DNA of 64,000 nucleotides from DASQUK01 sp046726215 (GCA_046726215.1 JBKPAA010000040.1:16709-80708); one strand, 5' to 3'; positions 52,931 to 61,498 are shown, numbered from the stretch's first letter. Translations and numbers: made by a program. The notes: generated by a model from the sequence alone, not told the origin.

Positions 52931-53599
52931 ATGCGCCGGTTCGTCCGTGACCACAGCCTGTCCATCGTCGCCATCGGGGCGTTCCTCGTGATCTGGCTCG
53001 GGGGCCAGGCATGGGCAGGCCACCGCACATACAACGAGGAGCAGATCGCCCACGGCGAGCCCACCGTGAGCCTCCCCGAGTACCTGACCCGGGCCGCGTT
53101 CGGCGAGGCCACGTTCGAGAACTGGGAGTCCGAGTTCCTCCAGATGGGCGTCTACGTGCTCCTCACCGCCTGGCTGGTGCAGAAGGGCTCGGCCGAGTCC
53201 AAGCCCGTCGGCGGCGACCCCACGCTGGACGCGGACCCTCGCGAACACCGCCACGACCCCGGAGCACCGTGGCCGGTCCGACGGGGTGGCTGGGTGCTCC
53301 GGCTCTACGAGAACTCCCTCAGCATCGTGCTGCTCACCCTGTTCGCCGTCGCCTTCTGCGGCCATCTCGTCACCGGCGCCCACGCCTTCAGCGCCGAGCA
53401 GGTGGCTCACGGGGAACGCGGCGTGTCCCCCCTCGGCTACCTGTTCCGATCCCGGTTCTGGTTCGAATCGCTGCAGAATTGGCAGTCCGAGTTCCTGGCG
53501 GTCGGCAGCCTCGTCATCCTGAGCGTCTACCTCCGCCAGCGCGGCTCGACCGAGTCGAAGCCCGTCCACGTCCCCCACGCCAAGACCGGCGCGGAGTGA
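52931..53599 (+). CDS. DUF6766-like membrane protein
   Basis: 222 residues from ATG 52931 (GTG 52892 possible). Two homologous halves each have an N-E-Q-I-A-H-G or A-E-Q-V-A-H-G motif, the E-F-L-Q-M-G or E-F-L-A-V-G helix and an ESKPV end, joined by a linker at ~95-125. About four membrane helices are predicted. The domain name is from memory and the function is unknown. Confidence 0.75.
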   Translation: MRRFVRDHSLSIVAIGAFLVIWLGGQAWAGHRTYNEEQIAHGEPTVSLPEYLTRAAFGEATFENWESEFLQMGVYVLLTAWLVQKGSAESKPVGGDPTLDADPREHRHDPGAPWPVRRGGWVLRLYENSLSIVLLTLFAVAFCGHLVTGAHAFSAEQVAHGERGVSPLGYLFRSRFWFESLQNWQSEFLAVGSLVILSVYLRQRGSTESKPVHVPHAKTGAE

Positions 53600-53644
53600 C
53601 CCGTTGGCCGGGCGAGCATGTGGCCCCGTGGCGCCTGGCCGGGC

Positions 53645-53693
53645 GTTCCGGCGCCGAACTTGTGCGGTGCTCGCGAGGATTCGGCGCCGGAAC
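53645..53693. terminator. 14-bp hairpin between convergent DUF6766-like and alpha-mannosidase genes
   Basis: GTTCCGGCGCCGAA (53645-53658) and its exact inverse (53680-53693) form a stem around a 21-nt loop. It lies between two stop codons, a sensible place for a bidirectional terminator; no T-run. Confidence 0.5.
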
Positions 53694-53717
53694 GGGTCCC
53701 CCGACCGCTCCCTGGGA

Positions 53718-56396
53718 TCAATCCGCCAGGGCCGCGGTGGCCACCCCCCACGGGCGCAGGGTGAACGACCCGTCGAACTGCGCCTGCGGGCGGCCGCGGA
53801 GGTCCACGAGCCAGCCGCGGCGGCCCTCGATGCTGACCTCGGCCGGCTCGTCGCGGGGGTTGAACACCCGCACCGTCAGCGCACCGTCCTGCCTCACGAC
53901 CGACGAGACCACCGCGCCGTCCACCGCCAAGGCCGCGCCCACGGTCGGCAGATCGGCGTGACCCGCGTCGCGGGGGCTGGGCGGCCCGACCACCCGGAGC
54001 GGCACCAGCACCTCGTCCGCCAAGGCGTACGGATCGACATCGCCGACGGCGACGGCGTAGCACCGGGTCAGGCGGCGCTGGAGCTGGGGGCCTTCCATCC
54101 GGATCAACGGGCCCGCCGGCAGGGGGCGGGTCGGCATCGGTGCCTGCGACAGCATCCCGGTGCAGCGCAGCAGCGTGAGCGCCAGCTCGTGTGCCCGCTC
54201 CTCGTGGATGTCCACCAGCTCGTACTCGGCCACGCCGTCGTGCACGATGGTGAACCCCCCCGCCTGGACGAATCGGAGCGCCGGGTAGGTGGGCAGCGGC
54301 GCCTCGGTGGGCCCGCCCTCGGCGTCGAGCCCCCGCTCGACGGTCCCGAACGCGGTCTCGGCCCGGGAGCTCGCGGCCGGGGCAGGCAGCGGAAAGTGGG
54401 CCCGCAACCGGTGGTCCCGGCTGCGGTTGTCGATCGTGGTCTCGACCCGTAGCGCCCGATCGCCGCCCTGCAGTTCCAGCCGCGTGACGACCTCGTGCAC
54501 CACCTCACCGGTGCGGCGTTCCAGCCCCTCGACCGCAGCCGGCCAGCGGTAGCGGGCCGCGATCTCGACCTGCGCCCGCAGGGGCCCCCGCTCGAGCACG
54601 GCCACGTCCACCGACTCGGGCTGGTCGACAACGGTGTCCAGCGCGGGCGGGCACCAGTTGTACGTGTCGCCGCAGTCGCCGCCGTCGACCAGGCGGCCGA
54701 GGCCGGCGTGGCCATCGACGGCGTAGGTGCCGTCCACGGCGTCGACGCGTGCCGTCACCCGGCCGTTCGCGAGCGTGGGGCCGCCGCCCTCGGCCTCCTC
54801 GATCACCGTGACGGCCTCGGTTCCGGTGCCCCGATCGGGGCTCCATCCCCTCCAACCGAAGCCTGGCGTTTCGTCCACGTGCGCCAGGACCGTGACCTGG
54901 GCGGGTTGGCGGACGCGCAGCCGCACGGGCCCCGCGTCGGCGAGGCCGGCCAGGGCGACTCGTGTGTCCGGCGAAACGAGCGAGCCCCTCCCCTCGCGCT
55001 GCGCCGACACCAGCACATCCCCGGCGGCGGACTCGAGGCTGAACGCCGTGATGGTTCGCATCCACTCCAGCTCCTCGGCGGCCGGGACCACCATCTCGGC
55101 CGGCCCCTCGAGCAGCACCGATTCGGCGGGCCGGGCACGGAGCACCTGGGTGCCCGGCGGCGCCTCGCCGACGTCGAGGGTCAGCCGGACCACCCCGCCC
55201 CGGGGCCGGGCCGTGGGGTTCACTACCAGCGGACCGTCATGGCGCACCCCGGCGGCCAGGTGCGCGAGCGCGCGTTCTGCCAAGCCGTCCGCGATGTCGC
55301 CGGCCTCGGCGTAGCGGTGGAGCACGGCGTCGCAGACATCGTCGATGGAGCAGGCGCACACCGAGTCGTGGGCCGAGTTCAGGATGAGGTCGCGCCATGC
55401 CTCGTCGAGCAGGGCCGCCGGCCAGCGCTCGGCGGGCAGGAACAGCGCGGACAGCGGTTCGGCCAGCCGCTCGACCGCCCGCTCGGCGCGGGCCGCCGCC
55501 TGGCGGACGTCGACCCGGTTGGAGGTCACGCCCATCAGCAGGTTGGCCCGAGCGCCGGCGCGCAGCTCGCCCCGCCAGGTGGGCAGGCCGTCGGTGGCCA
55601 CCGTTGCCAGGTGCTCGGGCAGCGACACGATCCGCAGGTCGAGATCGTCTTGCAGCGCGTTGGCCTCGGCGACGACCCTTCCCAACCACGGCTGGGGCAT
55701 CTGGTGGTCGGTGCCGTTCATCCACAGCAGCGGGCCGATCAGCAGGTCACCCCATTGGCGGCCGAACCCGTCGACGGCGGCGACGAACGCCGTGGCGTCG
55801 TCGGGCAGCGCCGATCCGTTGCCGTACCCCTGGGGCAGGTACTCGGCCCGGACCGTGGAGCCGTCGGGCGCCTGCCACCAGAAGCCGCTGCGGTCGATCG
55901 CGCCCGGCACGCCCCGCCAGACCACGGCGTGCTCGAAGCCGAATCCGGCCAGGATCTGGGGCATCTGGGCGACGTGCCCGAACATGTCGGGCAGGTAGCC
56001 GACCGACATGGCGCCGCCGAAGCGATCGGCCACCCTCAGGCCCCTCTGCAGGTTGCGGACCAGGGTCTCGCCCGACACCAAGAACTCGTCCGGGAGCGTG
56101 TACCAGGGCCCGATCGAGATCCGCCCGCCGCCCACCAAACGGCGCAGCGACTCCTCGGCCTCGGGCCGCACCGCCAGGTAGTCGTCGACGATCGCCAGCT
56201 GCCCGTCCAGCAGGAACCGTGCGTACGCCGGGTCACTCTCCATCTGCGGGATCAACCGGTCGAGCAGGTCGACCAGCCGGAGCCGGAACGTCTGGAACGA
56301 CTGGTACCACTCCCGGTCCCAGTGGGTGTGAGGGACGACGTGGACGGTCCGCCTTGCGCCCTGACCTGCGGAAACGGCATCGATGGGTGTGGTCAC
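53718..56396 (-). CDS. Alpha-mannosidase (glycoside hydrolase family 38)
   Basis: 892 residues from GTG 56396. Family motifs are in order: the metal-binding HTHWDREWY, the nucleophile Asp in GYLPDMFGHVAQMPQIL (given as LPDMFGH), the VVWRGVPG strand and the second metal site NSAHDS. The C-terminal half is beta-rich as expected. There is no signal peptide, so it is probably cytoplasmic and acts on imported mannosides. It follows a sulfatase gene by about 50 bp on the same strand. Confidence 0.93.
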   Translation of the reverse strand: MTTPIDAVSAGQGARRTVHVVPHTHWDREWYQSFQTFRLRLVDLLDRLIPQMESDPAYARFLLDGQLAIVDDYLAVRPEAEESLRRLVGGGRISIGPWYTLPDEFLVSGETLVRNLQRGLRVADRFGGAMSVGYLPDMFGHVAQMPQILAGFGFEHAVVWRGVPGAIDRSGFWWQAPDGSTVRAEYLPQGYGNGSALPDDATAFVAAVDGFGRQWGDLLIGPLLWMNGTDHQMPQPWLGRVVAEANALQDDLDLRIVSLPEHLATVATDGLPTWRGELRAGARANLLMGVTSNRVDVRQAAARAERAVERLAEPLSALFLPAERWPAALLDEAWRDLILNSAHDSVCACSIDDVCDAVLHRYAEAGDIADGLAERALAHLAAGVRHDGPLVVNPTARPRGGVVRLTLDVGEAPPGTQVLRARPAESVLLEGPAEMVVPAAEELEWMRTITAFSLESAAGDVLVSAQREGRGSLVSPDTRVALAGLADAGPVRLRVRQPAQVTVLAHVDETPGFGWRGWSPDRGTGTEAVTVIEEAEGGGPTLANGRVTARVDAVDGTYAVDGHAGLGRLVDGGDCGDTYNWCPPALDTVVDQPESVDVAVLERGPLRAQVEIAARYRWPAAVEGLERRTGEVVHEVVTRLELQGGDRALRVETTIDNRSRDHRLRAHFPLPAPAASSRAETAFGTVERGLDAEGGPTEAPLPTYPALRFVQAGGFTIVHDGVAEYELVDIHEERAHELALTLLRCTGMLSQAPMPTRPLPAGPLIRMEGPQLQRRLTRCYAVAVGDVDPYALADEVLVPLRVVGPPSPRDAGHADLPTVGAALAVDGAVVSSVVRQDGALTVRVFNPRDEPAEVSIEGRRGWLVDLRGRPQAQFDGSFTLRPWGVATAALAD

Positions 56397-56448
56397 CAGA
56401 GCCTTTGGATCCTCAGGCGCTCCTCTGCATTCTGGCCCCAGCGTCGCA

Positions 56449-57936
56449 TCAGCGGGCCGGCGCGTCGGCCGCGCTCGCCCGCGACGTATAGGTCGGTAGG
56501 TCGGGCCGGGATCGTGCGAACGCTGCCCGCAGCAGCTCGCCGAGCTCCTCCTTCGAGCGCCGACGGGCAGGATCGCGCGACAGGTTGACAACCTCGTCCG
56601 GGTCGTGGTCGAGGTCGAAGAGCACACTGGAGAACTCCGGAGGATGCAGGATCAACTTCAGAGGTCCGCGCCGCACGCCCGGCCAGCCCATGGTGGTGGC
56701 GAAGATCGCCGCCCGCTCATGGTCGGCGTTCTCCGTGGCACCGTCGAGGTACGGCCGCAGGCTGCGCGAGTCGAACTCCTCGACCGGTACGTCGATGCCG
56801 GCGGCCTCGCAGAAGGTCAAGGGTAGGTCGCTCGACTGGACGACATCGGGCACCCGCCGACCACCGGCAATGCCGGGACCGGCGACGACGAGCGGGACTC
56901 GCACGAGATCGTCGAACGGTATCCACGGCATCTTCGATGCCAACCCGCGATGTCCCCCGTAGTCGCCGTGGTCGGAGGTGAACGCCACCAGGGTCCGGCC
57001 TACGTCGAGACGGGCGAGCACCCGGCCCATGGCGTCGTCGATCTGGCGGATCAGGGCTCGGATCATCGTCTGGCGGCTCCGCAGCGCCGCCTCACCCCGC
57101 ACGTCGACACGCCACGGCTTGTAGGCGCGGTCGGTGTCGGTCATCGCTTCCCGGAACGCGTCGGGCAGGCGATCGTTCGCCTCGAACCCTGGGCTCGGGA
57201 CCACGATGTCGTGGGGGTCGTACAGCGACCGGTACGGCTCCGGTGGGTTGAGCGGAACGTGCGGATGCGGAAACGAGATGACGAGGAACAGCGGGCGGTC
57301 GCTGCGGCGCTGGTCGAGGAACGCCGACACCTGCTGCTCGATCCACGTCGTGGCGTGATAGCGCACGTCATAGGGGAAGAAGGTTGGCTGCTCGCCCGCC
57401 GGAGGTGGGCCCGGACGAATCGCGGGCGCCTCGCCCACGTCCAGCCGCTGCCACGTGGCCAAGCCGATATCGACAAGCCATTGGTGGTAGTCGTCGACAT
57501 CGGGACTTCCGTCGGGCCGGAGACCGTGCCGACTCCCGGACAGGTGCTCACTCGTCCGGACCATGTCGAAGCCGTGCTCGGCATGCATCGGTGTGAAGTG
57601 CATCTTTCCGAACAGGGCCGTCTCGTAGCCCGACGCCCGCAGCGCATGTGCGACCGTCCAGGTCCCCTCGGCGAGCGCCATCGGGTGGTCACTCCGCGGC
57701 AGCCTGTGAGGCTGGATCCCCGTCAGGAGCGCGTTGCGAGCAGGCACGCACGTCGTCGACGCGCTGTAGGCGCAGTCGAAACGAACGCCCCGAGCGGCGA
57801 GGCAGTCGAGCGCCGGCGTCTCGTAGAAGCCCCCCGACGCGAAGCCGACCTGGTCGCTGCGCTGCTGGTCGGTCATGAGCAGCACGATGTCGGGACGACG
57901 CTGCGCACCGCGCCCGTGGATGTCGCTCTGTTGCAC
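56449..57936 (-). CDS. Sulfatase family protein
   Basis: 495 residues from GTG 57936; the start is uncertain because the frame runs on upstream. The metal-binding IVLLMTDQQRSD opens the domain, and the formylglycine motif C-V-P-A-R is in STTCVPARNALLTG. ALFGKMHF and FTSDHGDYGGHRGL give the remaining metal and sulfate-binding residues. No signal peptide is seen. Together with the neighbouring GH38 gene it suggests handling of sulfated mannose-containing glycans, an inference from context. Confidence 0.9.
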   Translation of the reverse strand: MQQSDIHGRGAQRRPDIVLLMTDQQRSDQVGFASGGFYETPALDCLAARGVRFDCAYSASTTCVPARNALLTGIQPHRLPRSDHPMALAEGTWTVAHALRASGYETALFGKMHFTPMHAEHGFDMVRTSEHLSGSRHGLRPDGSPDVDDYHQWLVDIGLATWQRLDVGEAPAIRPGPPPAGEQPTFFPYDVRYHATTWIEQQVSAFLDQRRSDRPLFLVISFPHPHVPLNPPEPYRSLYDPHDIVVPSPGFEANDRLPDAFREAMTDTDRAYKPWRVDVRGEAALRSRQTMIRALIRQIDDAMGRVLARLDVGRTLVAFTSDHGDYGGHRGLASKMPWIPFDDLVRVPLVVAGPGIAGGRRVPDVVQSSDLPLTFCEAAGIDVPVEEFDSRSLRPYLDGATENADHERAAIFATTMGWPGVRRGPLKLILHPPEFSSVLFDLDHDPDEVVNLSRDPARRRSKEELGELLRAAFARSRPDLPTYTSRASAADAPAR

Positions 57937-58125
57937 CGCGCGTCCACTCCCATCCGCGGCTGCCAGTCGACGCCCGCCCCTCGGCTGGCTCCGGCGATCG
58001 ATTCTAAGCCGTCGCCGTGACCGACCTTCGTGAGAGCAGGCATCCACGGGCGGCGGTGCGAGGACCGCGGGTCCTCGGCCGGTCCCCGGCAGTGTGGCCC
58101 AACTCCACCGCCCTACGGGGGTAGG

Positions 58126-58260
58126 TCAGTCGGACCCCCGACCGAGTCCCCGCTGTCGGCTGAGCACGATGGCCTGGGAACGGTCGGCGACGTGGAGCTT
58201 GGCGAGGACGTTGGACACGTGGTTGCGGACCGTCTTCGGGCTCAGGACGAGACGCCGAGC
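58126..58260 (-). pseudogene. Remnant of a LuxR-type DNA-binding domain
   Basis: On the minus strand the frame reads ARRLVLSPKTVRNHVSNV and then LAKLHVADRSQAIV before TGA at 58126, which is the C-terminal helix-turn-helix of LuxR/NarL regulators. Upstream of about 58266 the homology stops: there is no start, no receiver or ATPase domain, and the DNA instead carries the fragment on the other strand. Confidence 0.75.
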
Positions 58261-58271
58261 AGCCGGCTCAC

Positions 58272-58667
58272 ATGGTCGCCGACATGTGGGCCCTCGATGG
58301 GCACCGCCTCGTCGTCATCGAGCGTGACGGCGGTCGCCGCCTGACAGCGCTCTTCCGGAGGGTGTACGCGGTCGACCTGCGGGTGCCCGATGCGAGCGGG
58401 TCACTCGTCAAGTCGCTCGTGGTCGACCTGGCGGCCATCCGGGATCCGGACCTGGTCTCACTCCCCGAGATCCACGCCGGCGACGTCGGGTTGGGCGACC
58501 CGTTCCGTGTGACCTGCGAGTCCGTCGAGGCCATCCACCCCGTCAACGGCAACCAGTTGCTGATCGGCTGCGACAACAATCTGCCGAACACCGGTCGCAA
58601 CCCGACGATCGCCGACGACAACGAGCTGATCGTCGTGAAGGTGCCTGACGTGACCGAGCAGGGCTGA
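58272..58667 (+). pseudogene. C-terminal fragment of an esterase-like/phytase-domain protein
   Basis: 131 residues open from ATG 58272, matching only the last third of the esterase-like activity of phytase family: GHRLVVIERDGG, then RVYAVDLRVPD, the GLGDPFRVTCESVEAI stretch and GCDNNLPNTGRNP, given in parts. A complete member would be more than twice as long. It could be a short expressed protein, but it begins mid-domain right where the LuxR remnant ends. Confidence 0.65.
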
Positions 58668-58683
58668 CGTTCGGGCGGGGCCG

Positions 58684-58716
58684 GGGCTGCCGGGACCGTG
58701 AAGGTCCCGGCAGCCC
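58684..58716. terminator. Strong 14-bp hairpin after the truncated gene
   Basis: GGGCTGCCGGGACC (58684-58697) pairs exactly with 58703-58716 around GTGAA. It lies between the fragment's stop and the convergent PPK2 stop. Confidence 0.6.
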
Positions 58717-58762
58717 GTCCGCGCTCGGACCCGGCCGCCTCTCGCCGACGGGCGGCAGCTGG

Positions 58763-59566
58763 TCACTCCACGACGACGCCGGCCAGATCCTCGACCGGTT
58801 CCGGGTACCGCAGGTCCAGCCCCTCGAGCGTGTCGATGAGGGTGTGGGATATCACCAGGTCGCGGTACCACTTGCGGTTGGCCGGCACGACGATCCACGG
58901 CGCGTGCTTGGCGGCGGTGCGCCGCACCATCTCCTCGTAGGCCTCCTGGTAATCCTCCCAGTGCTCCCGCTCCTGGAGGTCGCTCAAGCGGAACTTCCAG
59001 TTCTTGGTGGGGTTGTCGAGCCGGGCCCTCAGCCGGTCGGCCTGCTCGTCCTTGGAGATGTGCAGGAAGAACTTGAGGATGATCGTGCCCTCGTCGGCCA
59101 GCATCTTCTCGAAGTTGCGGATGTGCGTGTAGCGGGCCCGCCAGCGGGCCGGTGGCACAAGGTTGTGGACCCGGACGACGAGCACGTCCTCGTAATGGCT
59201 GCGGTCGAAGATGGCGATTTGCCCGTTGGGGGGCAGGTGGGGGTGGATGCGCCACAGGAAGTCGTGGGCCAGCTCCATCTCGGTGGGTGCCTTGAACGAG
59301 GCGACGTGGACCCCGGAGGGGTTGAGGCCCTCGAACGCCTTGCGGATGGCGCCGCCCTTGCCGGAGGTGTCGGTCCCCTGAAGCACGACCAGCAGCTTGT
59401 GGCGCCCGTCGGCGTAGAACTTCTCCTGCAGCTCGTCGAGGTGGGCGGTCAGCCTGCGGAGCTCGGCGCGTCCGGCGGCCTTTCCGCCCTCGAATCCGGC
59501 GGTGTCGGCCGGGTCCCACTTGGCCAGCTTGAAGTCCTTCCCATCCCAGACCCGGTAGCGCCGCAT
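58763..59566 (-). CDS. ppk2: Polyphosphate kinase 2 family protein
   Basis: 267 residues from ATG 59566. Walker A is GTDTSGKGG (residues ~67-75), the lid module and Walker B-like FDRSHYEDVL (~125) follow, and the C-terminal WIVVPANRKWYRDL is typical. PPK2 enzymes transfer phosphate between polyphosphate and nucleotides; this size is that of single-domain enzymes. Class I versus III preference cannot be told here. Minus-strand TAGACC lies 6 nt before the start. Confidence 0.93.
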   Translation of the reverse strand: MRRYRVWDGKDFKLAKWDPADTAGFEGGKAAGRAELRRLTAHLDELQEKFYADGRHKLLVVLQGTDTSGKGGAIRKAFEGLNPSGVHVASFKAPTEMELAHDFLWRIHPHLPPNGQIAIFDRSHYEDVLVVRVHNLVPPARWRARYTHIRNFEKMLADEGTIILKFFLHISKDEQADRLRARLDNPTKNWKFRLSDLQEREHWEDYQEAYEEMVRRTAAKHAPWIVVPANRKWYRDLVISHTLIDTLEGLDLRYPEPVEDLAGVVVE

Positions 59567-59595
59567 GGGGCCGGTCTAGCGCGCTCCCGCCCCAC

Positions 59596-59601
59596 TAGCC
59601 T
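59596..59601 (+). promoter_or_regulatory. -10-like box TAGCCT before the RpiB-like gene
   Basis: TAGCCT ends 8 nt before GTG 59610. Confidence 0.5.
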
Positions 59602-59609
59602 GGGGTTCG

Positions 59610-60017
59610 GTGCGCATCGCCTTCGGAACCGACGAGCGGACCGACCTGACCGACGGGATCAAGCGCGCCCTGTCGGAGCGCGGCCACCAGGTCCTGATCG
59701 TCGGCGAGGGCGAGCCGTGGCCCGACGTCGGTCGGGGAGTGGGCCAGGCCGTCGCCGGCGGCGCGGCCGACCGGGGAGTGGTGTGCTGCTGGACCGGTAC
59801 CGGCGTGTCCATGGCCGCCAACAAGGTGCCGGGGGTGCGGGCGGCGCTGTGCAGCGACCCCGAGACTGCGGCTGGGGCGCGGCGCTGGAACGACGCCAAC
59901 GTGCTGGCCCTCGGCCTGCGGCTGACGTCACCCGCGCTGGCCGCCGAGATGCTCGACGCCTTCCTGGAAACCGAAACCGAGGCCGACGAGGCGCACAACG
60001 TCGCCAAGCTGGCGTGA
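59610..60017 (+). CDS. RpiB/LacA/LacB-family sugar-phosphate isomerase-like protein
   Basis: 135 residues from GTG 59610. The fold is indicated by IAFGTDERTDL, the anion loop GVVCCWTGTGVSMAANKVPGVRAAL (given as TGTGVSMAANK and GVRAALC) and RRWNDANVLALG. The catalytic cysteine position of RpiB (C-G-T-G) reads C-C-W-T-G-T-G, a slightly different loop. It is probably an isomerase of a pentose or related sugar phosphate, but the substrate is not certain. Confidence 0.85.
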   Translation: MRIAFGTDERTDLTDGIKRALSERGHQVLIVGEGEPWPDVGRGVGQAVAGGAADRGVVCCWTGTGVSMAANKVPGVRAALCSDPETAAGARRWNDANVLALGLRLTSPALAAEMLDAFLETETEADEAHNVAKLA

Positions 60018-60044
60018 AGGGCCCCCGGCCCAGCGCGTTCTGTG

Positions 60045-60078
60045 CGCGGAAGTGGCCGCCTGGGCGGCCACTTCCGCG
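60045..60078. repeat. Perfect 16-bp palindrome (CGCGGRA family) after the RpiB-like gene
   Basis: Arms 60045-60060 and 60063-60078 are exact inverses with a 2-bp centre. The flanks TTCTGTG and AAGAAAAC resemble those of the palindromes at 8493 and 27007. It may terminate the RpiB-like transcript before rnhB. Confidence 0.75.
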
Positions 60079-60105
60079 AAGAAAACCGAGTGGGGGCCGC
60101 CGGGC

Positions 60106-60111
60106 TAGCCT
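60106..60111 (+). promoter_or_regulatory. -10-like box TAGCCT before rnhB
   Basis: TAGCCT ends 8 nt before ATG 60120. Confidence 0.5.
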
Positions 60112-60119
60112 CGCCCACG

Positions 60120-60848
60120 ATGGCGTCCGCGACGGCACCGATGCTTCGCAAGGCGCTGCAGGGGCGGTCGCCGTCGCTCACACTGGAGCGCGAGCTGTGG
60201 GAGGCGGGGCACGACGTCGTCGTCGGCATGGACGAGGTCGGCCGGGGGGCCTGGGCGGGTCCCCTCACGGTGGGTGCCGCCGTGCTGCCCCGCGATCGGC
60301 GCGTCTACAAGATCCGTGACTCGAAGCAACTGCTGGCCCGCGAGCGCGAAGCGCTGTTCGACCGCATCGCCGGCTGGTGCTCGGCGTGGTCCGTCGGGCA
60401 CGCGTCGCCCGAGGAGTGCGACGAGCTGGGCATGAGCGAGGCCCAGCGCCTCGCGGCGCGGCGGGCGCTCGAGCGGTTGGGGGTGGCGCCGGGCCGGGTG
60501 CTGCTCGACGGGAAGTGGGACTTCGTCGGCGGCGGCATCACCCGGCGGATCGTGCGCGGCGACTCGCGCTGCCTGTCGATCGCCGCCGCCTCGATCCTGG
60601 CCAAGGTGACGCGCGACCGCATCATGCAGGTCGAGGCCGACCACTATCCCTGGTGGTGGTTCGACGACAACAAGGGCTATCCCTGCCCGCGCCACAAGGC
60701 GGTCCTGCGGGGGCTGGGTCCCTCGGCGATCCACCGGCGGAGCTGGGTGTTCATGGAAGGCCTGCCCTACGCCGGGGTGGTCCGCTTCGTGCGGCCCGAT
60801 CCGCAGCAGACGTTGTTCGACTGCGACGGTGAGGTTGCCTTCGACTGA
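60120..60848 (+). CDS. rnhB: Ribonuclease HII
   Basis: 242 residues from ATG 60120. RNase HII cuts RNA in RNA-DNA hybrids, including single ribonucleotides. The active-site motif GMDEVGRGAWAGPL (residues ~36-49) holds Asp and Glu, and a later Asp lies in LLDGKWDF. The C-terminal DNKGYPCPRHKAVLRGLG stretch is typical. The ATG is set by the TAGCCT box; upstream residues would cross the palindrome. Confidence 0.97.
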   Translation: MASATAPMLRKALQGRSPSLTLERELWEAGHDVVVGMDEVGRGAWAGPLTVGAAVLPRDRRVYKIRDSKQLLAREREALFDRIAGWCSAWSVGHASPEECDELGMSEAQRLAARRALERLGVAPGRVLLDGKWDFVGGGITRRIVRGDSRCLSIAAASILAKVTRDRIMQVEADHYPWWWFDDNKGYPCPRHKAVLRGLGPSAIHRRSWVFMEGLPYAGVVRFVRPDPQQTLFDCDGEVAFD

Positions 60849-60877
60849 CGCGGGTCCCGTCCGGGTAGGGCCGCGAC

Positions 60878-61042
60878 ATGCCTGATCCCGACGAGATGCA
60901 AGAGCGGCTCGACGACCTGGGCCGCCACATCGACGAGGCGCGAAAGAAGGCCGACGAGGACGACCTGCTGCCCGAAGACGAGCCCGAGGAGCCGGACGCG
61001 GGTTCGGCGACGGAAGGGACCGAGGTGCAGCCGCCCAGCTGA
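60878..61042 (+). CDS. Small acidic protein of unknown function (54 residues)
   Basis: ATG 60878 to TGA 61040-61042. An amphipathic helix (MQERLDDLGRHIDEARKKAD) is followed by a disordered acidic tail rich in Glu, Asp and Pro. TAGGGC lies 6 nt before the ATG. Such short helical-acidic proteins are common in actinobacteria; the function is unknown. It lies 29 bp after rnhB. Confidence 0.6.
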   Translation: MPDPDEMQERLDDLGRHIDEARKKADEDDLLPEDEPEEPDAGSATEGTEVQPPS

Positions 61043-61074
61043 TAGCCCATTGGTGGCGGGATCGCTCCCGCCCC

Positions 61075-61080
61075 TAGCCT
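61075..61080 (+). promoter_or_regulatory. -10-like box TAGCCT, leaderless start of the small membrane protein
   Basis: TAGCCT ends 7 nt before ATG 61088. Confidence 0.55.
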
Positions 61081-61087
61081 CGGTCGG

Positions 61088-61498
61088 ATGCGCCACCGAA
61101 GGGCCACCGTCGCACTCGTCGCCTGGACGTTCCTCGTCTGGACCACCCGCATTGCCAACATCTGGCGCGACGGCGACCTGGATACCGGGGAACGTTGGGG
61201 GCGCACCCTGCTGGCCCTGAGCTTCACCATCCTGGCGATCGCCGTGGCCTTGGCGCTGGTGCGGGGGCTGCGGCAGGCCACGGTCGTGGTGGTGGGGGCG
61301 CTCGCAACCTGGACGCTCGCGGTCTGGGTCCTGCGTGGTGTCGGGATCCTCGTCGCCGACCACGATCTGGCATTCAAGGCCATCCACACGGCTCTGGCAG
61401 TAGTGTCGATCGCGCTGGCAGTGCTGGCCTGGCGGGAGGCCCGCGAGCCCGCGCTCCCGACTACAGCGGCTGAGGTGTCGGCGGGGCGGCGGGGCTGA
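61088..61498 (+). CDS. Small membrane protein of unknown function (136 residues)
   Basis: Four hydrophobic helices (about 7-22, 42-58, 64-86, 97-114) connected by short loops, with an Arg-rich N-terminus and a polar C-terminal tail. No known family motif. Its 3' end overlaps the convergent DDAH-like gene by 38 bp. Confidence 0.7.
   Translation: MRHRRATVALVAWTFLVWTTRIANIWRDGDLDTGERWGRTLLALSFTILAIAVALALVRGLRQATVVVVGALATWTLAVWVLRGVGILVADHDLAFKAIHTALAVVSIALAVLAWREAREPALPTTAAEVSAGRRG

Noticed and set aside
58104..58344. Short plus-strand ORFs across 58030-58344
   Set aside because: They are opposite-strand shadows of the LuxR remnant and do not resemble proteins.
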